34,569 nt of DNA from Planoprotostelium fungivorum (taxonomy: Eukaryota > Evosea > Variosea > Cavosteliida > Cavosteliaceae), in assembly GCA_003024175.1 (NCBI GenBank), contig MDYQ01000263.1, positions 1 to 34,569 of the forward strand, in the 5' to 3' direction. The notes beneath the pieces are model-generated. The model was not told where the DNA came from and ran no database searches. It was given only the letters and a program-made list of their open reading frames with translations. Of this stretch, positions 9,326-20,135 are shown piece after piece (position 1 is the stretch's first letter; each line of letters opens with the position of its first letter). Both the position numbers and the translations under genes were made by a program.

Positions 9326-12300
9326 ATGGCCAATTTAGAGGTCAAGGCGAGAGAGTTCCTCAACCGTCTTACATCGGGTCCTAAGAAGGATCAATCCCTG
9401 CAGGAATACCTGAAGGATGGACAAGTCCTGTGCCAGTGAGTCTTCCGAGTTGTCTGTTCGAATCATTTGAGAGAGTTACTTGTTGGACTGTGAGAATGCC
9501 GAGCTGATTCCATTTCGATAGATTGTTCAACAAGATCATTCCCGGAGCTCACATCAAGCGAATCAATGCATCCAATTTACCTTTCAAGCAGATTGTGAGG
9601 CGTCATCATGCATCATCACCGCATCACTTCTAACCATTCCGCAGGAGAACATCAGCACGTACCTATCGGCCTGCACCAACGTGGCTAAGATCCCCCAAGC
9701 GGCTCAATTTGATACCACCGACCTCTACGAGAACAAGGGTATGCTCAAAGTCATCCAGCATCTCGACTACGTGTCCAGGTGAGAGACTCCCACCTCTCTC
9801 CACGATCCATCCTCTTCATTCCCCTCCATCTCAACATCTCATATCAGGCACGAAAAAGATCTCGCCTCCGTCAGAGTCGACACACAAAAAGTGGACACGA
9901 AGACTGCCGCCCCCGCACCCAAGTACCTCTTTCGAGTTCAGACGAAGAATGACATGGGCGTCGTCGCACCTCCATCACCGAATCCAAATCAGCTCGCATC
10001 ATCATTGCAATCGGACATCGAGACGAAAGAAGAGATGAAATACAACCCGGAGCTAGAGAGGATGGCGAAAGATTGGATCGGGAGAGTCCTCAGAGAAGAT
10101 CTGTCATCTGGACCCATCTCATCTCATCTCAAGTCGGGGGTCTTATTGTGTCGACTGGTCAACGCGGTGAAGCCAAAGTCCGTCGCGAAGGTGAGAGGAG
10201 GTGACGTGTGATGTGTTTGTGATGGATGACATCAGATCCACACATCGAGCATCGCGTATCAGCAGATGGAAAACATTCGGAGTTACTTGAAGGCTTGCGA
10301 GGGGATTGGACTCAGCTCTCTCAGCATCTTTGACGTTCCAGATCTGTACGAAGACAAAAACTCCAACTTGGTGAGTCACACGATGATGATCAGCATCACA
10401 TCTCTCGAATCATCCTAATCTTCTGGACCCTCTCGTTCCTCTGAACCGTCCCAACTATTTGATCCGACACCATCTCCTCCACTATTTCATCTTCACGTTA
10501 CCTCTCATTCTTTTGAAACGATCACGTTACCTCTCATTCTTTTGAAACGATCACGTGACCTCCATAGGTCATCGCCAACATTCACGCCCTGGCCAACTTG
10601 GTGAAAGTGAAAGTGCCCGAATTCAAAGGACCTTACATGGAAGACGAGGACATTTCGAAGACAAAGAGCTTGTTCTCTACCGCCATATTGGGTGGCGAGT
10701 TGGATTTTCTCGGTGAGGATCACGTCTACAACGAGTCATGATGCATATCGATACGAATTTTATTTCTCACGTGATGAGATGATGATGATGACGCGATCGT
10801 CTCGTGCGATCGCGATGGAAGATGGTGATCATGTGATCACATGATCATGCGATGTCATCGTCTCCCCATCACCATCACCGCATCACGTCATCGTGTCTCA
10901 CATTCTTCAGCCGAAGGATTCCAAGGAGAGGAGCCGGCCAACAAGACAGAAGCCGACCTCGTCAAATGGGTCAACGGTCACCTCGAGAAATCGAAAGACG
11001 AGAAGGCAACGAAGATCAAGAACATCACGTCTAATCTGAGATCCGGAATCAAAATCATCCAACTGCTCAAGGTGATCGTCCGTCTACAACCTGCCATTGG
11101 TTCGTTGTAGATGAAGGAAAAGAAGAGAAATTGAAGATCTGTAGGTGGTGACGCAGAGTGATCACATGGGTGCTTACGTCAGCGAACCTGTCACACTTTG
11201 GGATTGCATGTCAAACGCGAGATTTTCACTGAAATTTCTGTCCTACCAGACGCTCGAAGAGTTTACGGGCTGTACCGCTCGAGGTATGAATTTTCTACGA
11301 AATTTCTCGCACTTTTTTCCCGCCAAATCGGTTGATCACGTGATCAGACATCGTTTCGGGCAACGCCAAGGCCATCATCTCTCTGCTAGAGTACATCAGA
11401 GACAAATTTGACAACGATTACCTCTTCCAAAAGTTGGTCAACCAAGGAGAAGAAGAAGAGGTTGACCCCGAAATAGAACGTAAGAAGGCGGCAGAAGAGG
11501 CCGCCTTAGCCGTGAAGCAGCAGCAGCGTCTCATTCGAGTGAGACGGCACGAAAATTTGCGACGCCGGCTGATCCCCCACCCAGGAAGAAGAAGAGAGGT
11601 TGTACAAGTTGAGACAAGAGAGGAAGAGACTCGAAGAGATAGAGAAGGAGAAGAAGAGAGCAGCGGATGCAAAGAGGAAACAAGAAGAAGAAGAGAGGGT
11701 CGCACAGGAGGCGAGGCAGAAGACATTGGCTCGTGAGAGGAAATTGGCTGAGGAGAAGAGACAAGAGGAGGCGAAGAGAGCAAAGGAAGAGAAGAACAGA
11801 GAAGAAGAGAGGAAGAGGATGGAGAAACAGAAAGAAGAGGACAGAAAGATGGAAGAGGCAGAACAGAAGTTGAAGAAGGAGGTGAGTGAATCGAGCGTCT
11901 TTCCTCTCACACGTTCGTTGTCTATGAGTCATCTGTTTTGAATGGATCGACGAGAATTCGAAGCCACATTTTCTTCGAATTCTCACACATCTTTCTTCTC
12001 AGAGAAATTACAAATATTTGTAAAGAAAGAAAAGTCGATGAGAAGATCGAAATTTATTTTCATCTTTTTTCTTAATCATTCTCAACATGACAAAACATAA
12101 AAAAACACAAATGAACGATAAAATCAGATCGCAGAGCGTGAAGAAAGAGCGGCCAGAGCAAAGAGAGAAGAAGAAGAGAGAATAGAGAATGAAAAGAAGG
12201 TCGCAGCCAAAATGAAGGAAGAAGAAGAGAGAATGGAAGAGAAGAAGAAACAACTCGAGCAGCAGTCGATCGACCTCCAGAAGCAGTGAGTCCCGTCTCA

Positions 12301-14153
12301 AATCCGTTCCCGTCCCAAATTCCGTCCCAAATCTCATTTTCCCGCCAGAAAAGACCTCAAGGCCGCCGTGATCGCAGAGTACAGCCCGAAGACACCGAGG
12401 GCGAAGCCGAGGACAGACACTGCTGCCACCGAGACAGCCAGAATACAGAACGCTCAATACATCGTCAGGAAGAGAATCTTCAACGAGCTGATGACGACCG
12501 AGCAGAACTACGTGAAGAACTTGACGAGGCTGAGGGTGAGGGGGTGTGGAGTGTGGGGGAGCTGAGGAATTTTCCAGGAATTTATCAAGGTAGTGAGGGC
12601 GTCGGATATGGCCCATTCGAATCAAGACGCGTTGTCGCAGGTATTTTATTCTATTTTATTTTGCATCTACAACGATCGATGACACGTTCAGATCTTTTCC
12701 AACGTGGGAGAATTAGTGGACCCACACGGACAATTTCTAAAGGCGATCGAGACCCTCATGTCCAATTGGGTCGACAACGCCAGCGTAGTGGGTCCAACCG
12801 TGTTGGAACATTCAAAGAAATTTATGCCACTGTACGGTACTTATATTCCCGCCTTCAACAACTCCTTCGCCGGTCTCCACTACCTCAGGAGAAAATCTTC
12901 TTCCTTCAGGAAATTACTCGAGGTGAACATCTGACGAATATCTCCATCTACATCGTTGTAGATGGACGCGACTGAAACGAATACGATAGGACTTCGAATC
13001 GATGGGTGGGCTGGACTCCTTCTTGATTCTCCCCGTGCAGAGGATACCGAGATATATCCTATTGCTCAGAGACATGTTGAAATACACACACGAAGGTCAT
13101 CCAGACAACAAGGTGAGGACAAATTTGAGACTTGAAATTTGAGACTTGAAATTTGAGACTCGCACGGCGTGGACTGACGTCGTACAGTTGTTGAAGCAGG
13201 CCAGTGAATATCTAGACACAAACTTGAGAGAAGTGAACAGCCACATTGACAACACCATATTAGATAATTCGACAAAGATATTGGAAGTAGAGAGCCAGAT
13301 CGATGGAGACTTCGACGTGAGTCCCAAATTTCTTTCCCGCCACTCCTCAAAAAATCTCCCGCCAAAAATATCTGACTCGTTGTAGACGCTCCTCGCCCCC
13401 AAGAGGAAATTCATTCGCGAGGGTAGACTACAACCGAAGAGTGTAGACAAGAAGTCCAAGGGAAGTCACCCTACCCTAGCTCTCTTTCCTTCAGCCAAGA
13501 AGGGAGACCTCGTGCCCTACTTTGCCCTCTTTACGGACATCATCGTCTACTGTGAAACGAAGAAGGTGAGATGTCTATCGAGTGGAGGGGTGACTTGATG
13601 CAGGAGGCGACGAACAGCAAGTTCTCGGGCAGAGGCAGCATGAGGACGCACGATGATGACAAGATGTTCGAATACAAGGGACAGTTTCCGATCGATTTGG
13701 TGAGATGATCGTCATCGCATGCATCCATCGATCACGTGATCATCGTCACATGTTCCATCATCATCATCCGATCGAGATGCATGCATCTTCACATGTTCCA
13801 TCATCATCCGATCGTCTTCACGATGACATCTGATGAAGACAAGGTGGACAAGGTGGAGCTGTGCAAGAAGAAGGAGAACACCCTCTTTGTCACTCTCAAT
13901 CCAGAATGTGGATTCGATAGCTTCGAATTGACTGCGGAGACACCTCAAGAGACGAGAGTGTGGCTGAATGACCTGCTCGTCGTGGTGAGACAGCGGCATC
14001 ATGATGGACATGATTAGACATCAGACAACATCATCAGAACATCATGAGAACATCAGACAACATAACATCATGAGAACATCATCTGACACCTTACAGTTGT
14101 TGACGATCAATAAAGAGAACCTCCTGGCCAAAAAGAGCTCGTTGAGAGGATAA
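9326..14153 (+). CDS. Trix-like RhoGEF: three CH domains, coiled coil, DH-PH
   Basis: Guanine-nucleotide exchange factor for Rho/Rac GTPases with an actin-binding-type CH array, the layout of Dictyostelium Trix, which acts at endosomes. ATG 9326 starts MANLEVKAREFLNRLTSG. CH1 runs to about 9780 (YLKDGQVLCQ, DLYENKGMLKVIQHL). CH2 lies at about 10050-10720 (KDWIGRVLRED, SGVLLCRLVNAVKP, DLYEDKNSNL). A divergent CH3 lies at about 10915-11440 (DLVKWVNGHLEK, LRSGIKIIQLLK, AKAIISLLEYIRDKF). An E/K/R-rich coiled coil covers about 11440-12290. The DH domain starts with RIFNELMTTEQNYVKNL and includes LILPVQRIPRYILLLRDMLK, the most conserved DH helix. A PH domain follows (LVPYFALFTDIIVYC ... FELTAETPQETRVWLNDL). 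About 20 short GT-AG introns, 38-210 nt, are phase-consistent. It ends at TAA 14153, 48 bp from the convergent E2 gene. The assignment is strong. Confidence 0.9.
10494..10551 (+). repeat. 29-bp perfect tandem duplication in a RhoGEF intron
   Basis: Two adjacent identical 29-bp units starting CACGTTACCTCTCATTC lie just upstream of the acceptor before the exon VIANIHALANL. The exact identity suggests a recent duplication. The second unit brings a duplicate pyrimidine tract close to the 3' splice site. Confidence 0.85.
13122..13160 (+). repeat. 16-bp tandem repeat (AATTTGAGACTTGA) in a RhoGEF intron
   Basis: About 2.5 copies of a 16-bp unit fill the first half of the intron between the DH exons HEGHPDNK and LLKQASEY. 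The repeat is intronic and does not affect the coding frame. Confidence 0.8.
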
Positions 14154-14200
14154 CGTGTTTGTTTGTATCTGCAATAGAAAAAAAAGATGGACAGCCTCGT

Positions 14201-15051
14201 TTATTCTCTACACTTTATCATCGTGGAACCACCTGCACATCGTGTCAACACGATGCATGATGTAGATGAATGGATGTCTAAATACCATTTCGTATCTTTG
14301 GGCGATCTTCCCTTTGCATTCTTAACGTAGGTATCGTTGTCGGCCGGTCTCTCTTTCACGGGTGAAGATGATAGCATGGACAAGATGGAGAGGCAGACAC
14401 TCTGGACGGACAAAACTGGAGACCAACCGTCGTATAATATAGACAAGCAGATGTGTCCGTTGCTGTAGATGTGTGGATGCATTGGGATATGATTGCCAAC
14501 AAATGTGACCTACACAAACTGTTAGAAACAAAGAAGATGTGAGGAAGAGGTGTGTTATTCTTCATGAGATGGATGCAATTGGTGATTACCTCGGGTGCCT
14601 CTAGTGGGTATTGTGTAGGAAACTTGAAATGGAGTTGGAATTTTTCTCCCTCGTAGAGAGTATCTTTAGCTCCCAAAACGCCAATGGTCCAGCTGACTCA
14701 AATCAGTCAAATGGAGGACTTCATCATCAAAATCTTTTTACGATGGAAAAAGGTCGTTTCTGTTTCAGTATAGACACTCAATTATTTTCACACATCACAA
14801 TACATTGGGTGTATTGATCAGCTGATTTCCAATAGACATCGGAACGAATCATGGAAGAAAACGACTCACTGTTCTAGATTGGTGACTTCTCCTATTTCTA
14901 AACCAGCTGGTGCTGCTCTCTGTATCTCACCAAGCTCCTATTGTACAATGTCAGATCAAATCGATCTATTGCGAGATGAATGCGGAGAGGAGGAGAAGAT
15001 AGACAGTGGATAGTCACCTTCTGTAGTCGACGCGTGTATCGCGCAGCCATT
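14201..15051 (-). CDS. UBE2W-type ubiquitin-conjugating enzyme E2
   Basis: Orthologue-like match to UBE2W, an E2 that in animals attaches ubiquitin to protein N termini. Four exons, all phase-consistent: 15051-15019 ([11 protein letters not shown]), 14937-14870 ([18 protein letters not shown]), 14692-14590 ([19 protein letters not shown]) and 14510-14201. The last exon carries [19 protein letters not shown]: the usual E2 HPN is HPH, as is typical of UBE2W, and the cysteine in GHICL is the catalytic residue. [20 protein letters not shown] and the KDTKWY tail also match the family. The C terminus is about 20 residues longer than in animals. It is convergent with the RhoGEF. Its 5' flank is the left end of the duplicated ankyrin block. 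Confidence 0.95.
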
Positions 15052-15358
15052 GATTCTCTCTTTCTTTTGTTCGGGTTCTGGTTTTGCGTGTGGAAACTTC
15101 GCTGAAATGTATTCTTTAAAGAATGTCTACACACATGTATGCATCCTTACATCTTATGAAGGCAACTTGATCGTGTCGTGTTGCGAAATGAAACATGGAA
15201 GTACGACAATGTTGTACCGACATGAGTGAGCACGATCACAAGGAGAGATTTTACAATCGATTCTTCCAAGGAAAATGAAGAAGACGACCGCCCAAATGGA
15301 AAGGTGATGACAGATCACCCCTCAGCATCTGAAGATAAATGACATCAAGCGATTGATT

Positions 15359-16447
15359 TTACACATGTTCAACTGAACTTCTGGCTGCGTTTCTAATCGG
15401 ACGATTATCATCTGCTGAAGGATCCACACGTGAGTCGGACATGAGCAGCCTGACTGTCTCAGTGTGGCCTCTACTGGCTGCGTTTTGGATAGCATAATTG
15501 GCGTCTGCCGATGGATCCACATGTGAGTAGGACAAGAGCAGCCTGATTGTCTCAATGTGGCCTCTACTGGCTGCTTCTACGATGGCATAATTGTCATCTA
15601 CTGGATGATCCACACGTGAATCGGACAAGAGCAGCTGCACAATCTTACTGTGGCACTCACTGACTGCTCCTCTGATGGCATCATTGTATTGTGCTGAAGG
15701 ATCCATACGTGAGCCGATCATGAGCAGCTGCACAATCTCACTGAGGCCATCAATGACTGCTTCTACGATGATACGATTGAGATCTGCTGAAGGGTCCACA
15801 CGTGAGTCGGACAAGAGCAGCCTGACTGTCTCACTGTGGCCTCTACTGGCTGCAGTTTGTAAAGCGCAATTGCCGTCTGCTGATGGATCCACACGTGAGT
15901 CGGACAAGAGCAGCCTGACTGTCTCAGTGTGGCCTTCACCGGCTGCGCTGAAGATAGCATAATTGTCTTCTGCTGAAGGATCCACACGTGAGTCGGACAA
16001 GAGCAGCTGCACAGTACTGGTTCGACCACATCTGGCTGCCAGTATGATGGCCTCATCTCCTGCAGACAAATCCATCCGAGGATCGTTCAAGAGTAGCCGT
16101 ACGATCTCAGTCGACTCTCCCTTTGACGCTCGGCGGAGGAGCCTGATGTCTTCACTGGAAGGGTCCAGCTCAGCCCGAGTCAACAGAAAGCGTAACGACT
16201 CCACTTTGCCTCCTTTTACTGCCAGAAGCAGATCAGCATCGCTCAGACAATCAGTCAAGCTGTCCACTGAGAACGTCAGAAGAGTTTGTCTTCTATCGAG
16301 TGTCTCACCTATGTCTTTCCACAGCTTGCACGTCAGGCGAAGGATGGCCAACTGTTTTCTCCTTGTGTCGGGTGATTCGATCTGCAAAGTCAAGTGCAAG
16401 ATGACTTTTGTAACATCGTGACTGGAGGAAATAAGACCGTCGGACAT
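15359..16447 (-). CDS. Ankyrin-repeat protein, copy A (3'-truncated duplicate)
   Basis: Protein of about ten ankyrin repeats behind a short helical N-terminal region (VILHLTLQ ... LRLTCKLWKDI) that is F-box-like at best. The start is taken at ATG 16447 (MSDGLISSSHDV), because copy B begins there too; the frame continues upstream to ATG 16522. A 45-nt intron (GTGAGACACTCG ... TTCTCAG), a multiple of three and therefore readable through, probably separates KDI from VDSLTDCL. Each 34-residue repeat follows GHxETVRLLLSDSRVDPSADxN. After the last partial repeat (IRNAA) the frame runs straight into the duplicated 3' flank and stops at SSVEHV. The unique C terminus seen in copy B is therefore missing, and copy A looks like a deletion product. 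It may still be expressed. Ankyrin arrays bind proteins; no partner can be inferred. Confidence 0.8.
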   Translation of the reverse strand: MSDGLISSSHDVTKVILHLTLQIESPDTRRKQLAILRLTCKLWKDIGETLDRRQTLLTFSVDSLTDCLSDADLLLAVKGGKVESLRFLLTRAELDPSSEDIRLLRRASKGESTEIVRLLLNDPRMDLSAGDEAIILAARCGRTSTVQLLLSDSRVDPSAEDNYAIFSAAGEGHTETVRLLLSDSRVDPSADGNCALQTAASRGHSETVRLLLSDSRVDPSADLNRIIVEAVIDGLSEIVQLLMIGSRMDPSAQYNDAIRGAVSECHSKIVQLLLSDSRVDHPVDDNYAIVEAASRGHIETIRLLLSYSHVDPSADANYAIQNAASRGHTETVRLLMSDSRVDPSADDNRPIRNAARSSVEHV

Positions 16448-16711
16448 CAGTTGTCTTCTCTGCTGGATGGAAAGAAGATCTGATCCCGTGATGTCGTCAG
16501 ACGTCAGAATAAAATGCATCATCGGCTCCGCTATGAAACAGTCTTATATGCTGAGCCCACGCGGATGGTTACGAGCCCACAGCCCGTGCGATGATGTTGA
16601 TCGTGATGATTACCGTCTAAATATTGACGGTAGATGGTTCTGGTTTCGCGTGTGGAAACTTTGCCGAAATGTATCCTTCAAAGAATGTTTAGACTTGTGG
16701 CCGCACATGCA

Positions 16712-17089
16712 TGTTGTTGCGTAATTCATCACGATGAGGGAGAGTCTATTTGAGACAAGCGCCGCGTCATGTTGACGTGCCTTGCGGACGGTGAACATCC
16801 ATGCGTGAAGACGGTTCTGACGAAAGAAGATGTATTGGTTGTCGTTGATAGCAACTATCTGTTACAATACACCGCCAAATCGGCTGGATCCGCGAAATGG
16901 GTTTTGGCTTGCGGGAGATGTTTTCTTCCAATTCTATGACAGTTTTCCACAGGGGACCATTACGCGGATCCAAAATATCTGGGGGTCATTTTGCGGCCCC
17001 TGTCGGTCTTACGCATCATCTGCGACTACCAACACGATCGTCTTGTAGAAAAAGTGGCACTTTACCGTGAAATACAGAGACGGTACAAC
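16712..17089. other. Extra ~375 bp between the duplicated blocks
   Basis: This interval has no counterpart at the equivalent position left of copy A (about 15135). It contains an inverted pair, GGATCCGCGAAATGG (about 16888) and CCATTACGCGGATCC (about 16960), 14 of 15 bases matching. Each arm has a similar 9-mer outside it (CCGCCAAAT and ATTTTGCGG). This may be a decayed insertion or sequence deleted from the left copy. No coding frame is convincing. Confidence 0.5.
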
Positions 17090-17410
17090 GCATCCATACA
17101 TCTTGTCGTCGAATGCAACTTGATCGTGTCGTGTTGCGAAATGAAACATGGAAGTACGACGTTGTTGTACCGACGTGAGTGAGCACGATAACAAGGAGAG
17201 ATTTCACAATCGATTCTTCCAAGGAAAATGAAGAAGACGACCGCCCAAATGGAAAGGTGATGACAGATCACCTTGCAACATCTGAATCAAGCGATTGATT
17301 TTACACATGTTCAAGTGTGGCCACTGGGTCAACCACGAGAATCAGACATCCAAACGAAAGATGACACGTTCGGCGTGCTCCTACGTAGATCAGCTGTGCT
17401 CACTTTTGTT

Positions 17411-19577
17411 TTATTCTCTCGAACTGATCTTCTGTACGGATTTCTGTCGCTTGTAATCGTTGAGCAGCTGCACCACCTTTGTGTGTCCTCCTTTCGTTGC
17501 TCTTCTCTTGGCCTTGTTCAGCTTGGTAAATGCATTCACGCGAGGATGTGACAACAGTAGCTCGACGACATCGGCCTGACCTCCTGCAGCTGCCGCAAGG
17601 ATGAGGTTGTTGCTGTTTGGATTGACTCGCTCGTCGGCCAGTAGCAACTGGACTGTCTCGATGTGACCGCCCAGAGTTGCTTTTCTGATGGCCTCATCGT
17701 ATTGGGATGATGGATCCACGCGAAGATGGGACAAGAGCAGCCTGACTGTCTCACTGTGGCCTCTACTGGCTGCGTTTCTGATAGGACCATTATCATCTGC
17801 TGAAGGATCCACGCGTGAGTCGGACAAGAGCACCCTGACTGCCTCACTGTGGCCTCTACTGGCTGCTTCTACGATGGCTCGATTATCATCTGCTGAAGGA
17901 TCCACACGTGAGTCGGACAAGAGCAGCCTGACTGTCTCACTGTGGCCTCTACTGGCTGCGTTGTAGATAGCACAATTGTTGTCTGATGATGGATCCACAC
18001 GTGAGTCGGACATGAGCAGCCTGACTGCCTCACTGTGGCCTCTACTGGCTGCTTCCCCGATGGCATAGTTGTCATCTGCTGATGGATCCACACGTGAGTC
18101 GGACAAGAGCAGCTGCACAATCTCACTGTGGCCCTCACTGGCTGCTCCTCTGATGGCATGATTGGCGTCTGCTGAAGGATCCACACGTGAGTTAGACAAG
18201 AGCAGCCTGACTGCCTCAATGTGGCCTCTACCGGATGCATTTATGATGGCCCAATTGGTATCTGCTGATGGGTCCACACGAGAGTCAGACAAGAGCAGCT
18301 GCACAGTCTCACTGTGGCCCTCATAGGCTGCTTCTATGATGGCTCGATTGCCTTGTGTTGAAGGATCCACACGTGGGTCGGACAAAAGCAGCCTGACTGT
18401 CTCTGTGTGGCCTATGATAGCTGCTTCTACGATGGCTCGATTGTCTTGTGCTGAAGGATCCACGCGTGAGTCGGACATGAGCAGCTGCACAATCTCACTG
18501 AAGCCATCAATGACTGCTCCTACGATGATACAATTGAGATCTGCTGAAGGGTCCACACGTGAGTCGGACAAGAGCAGCCTTACTGCCTCTGTGTGGCCTC
18601 TACTGGCTGCGTTGTGGATAGCACAATTGCCGTCTGCTGAAGGATCCACACGTGAATCGGACAAGAGCAGTCTGACTGTCTCACTGTGGCCTCTACTGGC
18701 TGCATTTTGGATAGCACAATTGCCGTCTGCTGAGGGATCCACACGTGAATCGGACAAGAGCAGCCTGACTGTCTCACTGTGGCCTCTACTGGCTGCGTTT
18801 TGGATAGCACAATTGCCGTGTGCTGATGGATCCACACGTGAGTCGGACAAGAGCAGCCTGACTGTCTCACTGTGGCCTCTACTGGCTGCGTTTCTGATAG
18901 GACCATTATCATTTGCTGATGGGTCCACACGTGAGTCGGACAAGAGCAGCCTGACTGTCTCACTGTGGCCTCTACTGGCTGCGTTTTGGATAGCACAATT
19001 GCCGTGTGCTGATGGATCCACACGTGAGTCGGACAAGAGCAGCCTGACTGTCTCAGTGTGGCACCCACAGGCTGCTTCTACGATGGCTCGATTGTCTTGT
19101 GCTGATGGATCCACACGTGAGTCGGACAAGAGCAGCTGCACAGTACTGGTTCGACCACATCTGGCTGCCAGTATGATGGCCTCATCTCCTGCAGACAAAT
19201 CCATCCGAGGATCGTTCAAGAGTAGCCGTACGATCTCAGTCGACTCTCCCTTTGACGCTCGGCGGAGGAGCCTGATGTCTTCACTGGAAGGGTCCAGCTC
19301 AGCCCGAGTCAACAGAAAGCGTAACGACTCCACTTTGCCTCCTTTTACTGCCAGAAGCAGATCGCCATCGATGAGACAATCAGTGAAGCTGTCCACTGAG
19401 AAAGGTCAGAAGAGTTGGTCTTCTATCGACTGTCTCACCTATTTCTTTCCACAGCTTGCACGTCAGGCGAAGGATGGCAAACTGTTTTCTCCTTGTGTCG
19501 GGTGATTCGATCTGCAAAGTCAAGTGCAAGATGACTTTTGTAACATCGTGACTGGAAGAAATAAGACCGTCGGACAT
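17411..19577 (-). CDS. Ankyrin-repeat protein, copy B (about 21 repeats)
   Basis: The longer duplicate. ATG 19577 gives MSDGLISSSHDV with the same N-terminal region as copy A. A 46-nt intron (GTGAGACAGTCG ... TTTCTCAG) restores frame to VDSFTDCLIDGDLLLAV. About 21 ankyrin repeats follow. The first three (TRAELDPSSED, NDPRMDLSAGDE, SDSRVDPSAQDN) and the last three (ADERVNPNSN, SHPRVNAFTKLN, then NDYKRQKSVQK) are diverged. The middle ones are almost identical copies of GHSETVRLLLSDSRVDPSAD. There is no transmembrane segment or enzymatic domain. The basic tail KRQKSVQKISSRE is unique to this copy. Long open frames on other strands of the array come from the 102-bp period and are not genes. Confidence 0.85.
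17700..19190. repeat. Array of homogenised 102-bp ankyrin-coding repeats
   Basis: Tandem 102-bp DNA units, recognisable by TGATGGATCCACACGTGAGT and GGCCTCTACTGGCTGC recurring about once per 102 bp. Several neighbouring units differ by only a few bases. Synonymous positions are conserved as well as coding ones, so gene conversion or unequal exchange, not only protein selection, keeps them alike. A shorter version of the array lies in copy A (about 15400-16070). Confidence 0.85.
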
Positions 19578-20135
19578 CAGTTGTCTTCTCTGCTGGATGG
19601 AAAGAAGAAGATCAGAAGATCTCGTGTCAGACGGAGTCAGAATAAAATTTTAATGTCATTGGGGGCTGCTTGAGAGCAGAATTCGATGAAACAGTCTGAT
19701 ATGCAGAGTACACGCGGATGGACACCAGCCCACAGCGCGGTGACGTCGATCGTCAGATGATCCATCGCACCGTCTAAATATTGACAGGAGACGTCTGAAG
19801 ACGATGTCTAAACACCTGATGATGTGAAAACGATAATCTGAGGATGTGAAAGACGATGACGAAGCGATGAAGATGAGGGCAGACACTTTATCACAATTTC
19901 GCGCCTTCTCGACTGTTTCGTGTGAGGTTGGTTCGAAACAAACTTAGACGGACCTCAGAGCTTGCTTCATCCACTGTACTGCGATGGGTGCCACCTGTTT
20001 CAGCTCATCAGACAATGATGATCATGAAGATGACGATGCACCTGCTTTCGGGTGGCGTGCGCATTCTTCTGATGATACACCGCACCCAATCTGACGATCG
20101 TGTCAAGACTTTGCAATCATCGTCATCGCACGGTG
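19578..20135. other. Intergenic, duplicated 5' flank then unresolved
   Basis: 19578-19785 is homologous to the upstream region of copy A (16448-16630). From 19790 to 20135 there is no convincing gene. A minus-strand frame at about 20010-19944 (VAPIAVQWMKQALRSV) looks protein-like and could be a further 3' exon of the exopolyphosphatase, but no phase-consistent splice to it was found. Confidence 0.45.

Larger units (their letters stand above)
15066..19790. repeat. Tandem segmental duplication containing two ankyrin genes
   Basis: Copy A spans about 15066-16636 and copy B about 16637-19790. The 3' flanks (15140-15358 and 17095-17310) are near identical, as are the 5' parts and 5' flanks (16070-16630 and 19190-19785). 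A block at 15066-15135 (TCTGGTTTTGCGTGTGGAAA) recurs at 16637-16711, marking the unit boundary. Copy B has many more ankyrin repeats and about 375 bp of extra sequence between the boundary block and its 3' flank. The arrangement fits unequal crossing-over. Confidence 0.85.

Noticed and set aside
11418-12625. Long Ser/Leu-rich minus-strand frames
   Set aside because: Antisense of the E/K/R coiled coil of the RhoGEF. Purine-rich codons read backwards give Ser/Leu/Phe frames without stops.
15322-19068. CSCPTHVWI-repeat frames on the minus strand
   Set aside because: Shifted-frame translation of the same ankyrin units, with no independent start or splice support.
18336-19505. 389-codon plus-strand open frame over the ankyrin array
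   Set aside because: A 102-bp repeat keeps any open frame open in every unit. The sense strand carries the ankyrin motif; the antisense frames repeat SSLTVSLWPLLAA-like strings without a fold.
19380-19577. Separate 65-aa gene upstream of ankyrin copy B
   Set aside because: It is the first exon of copy B; a GTGAGAC ... TTTCTCAG intron joins it in phase.
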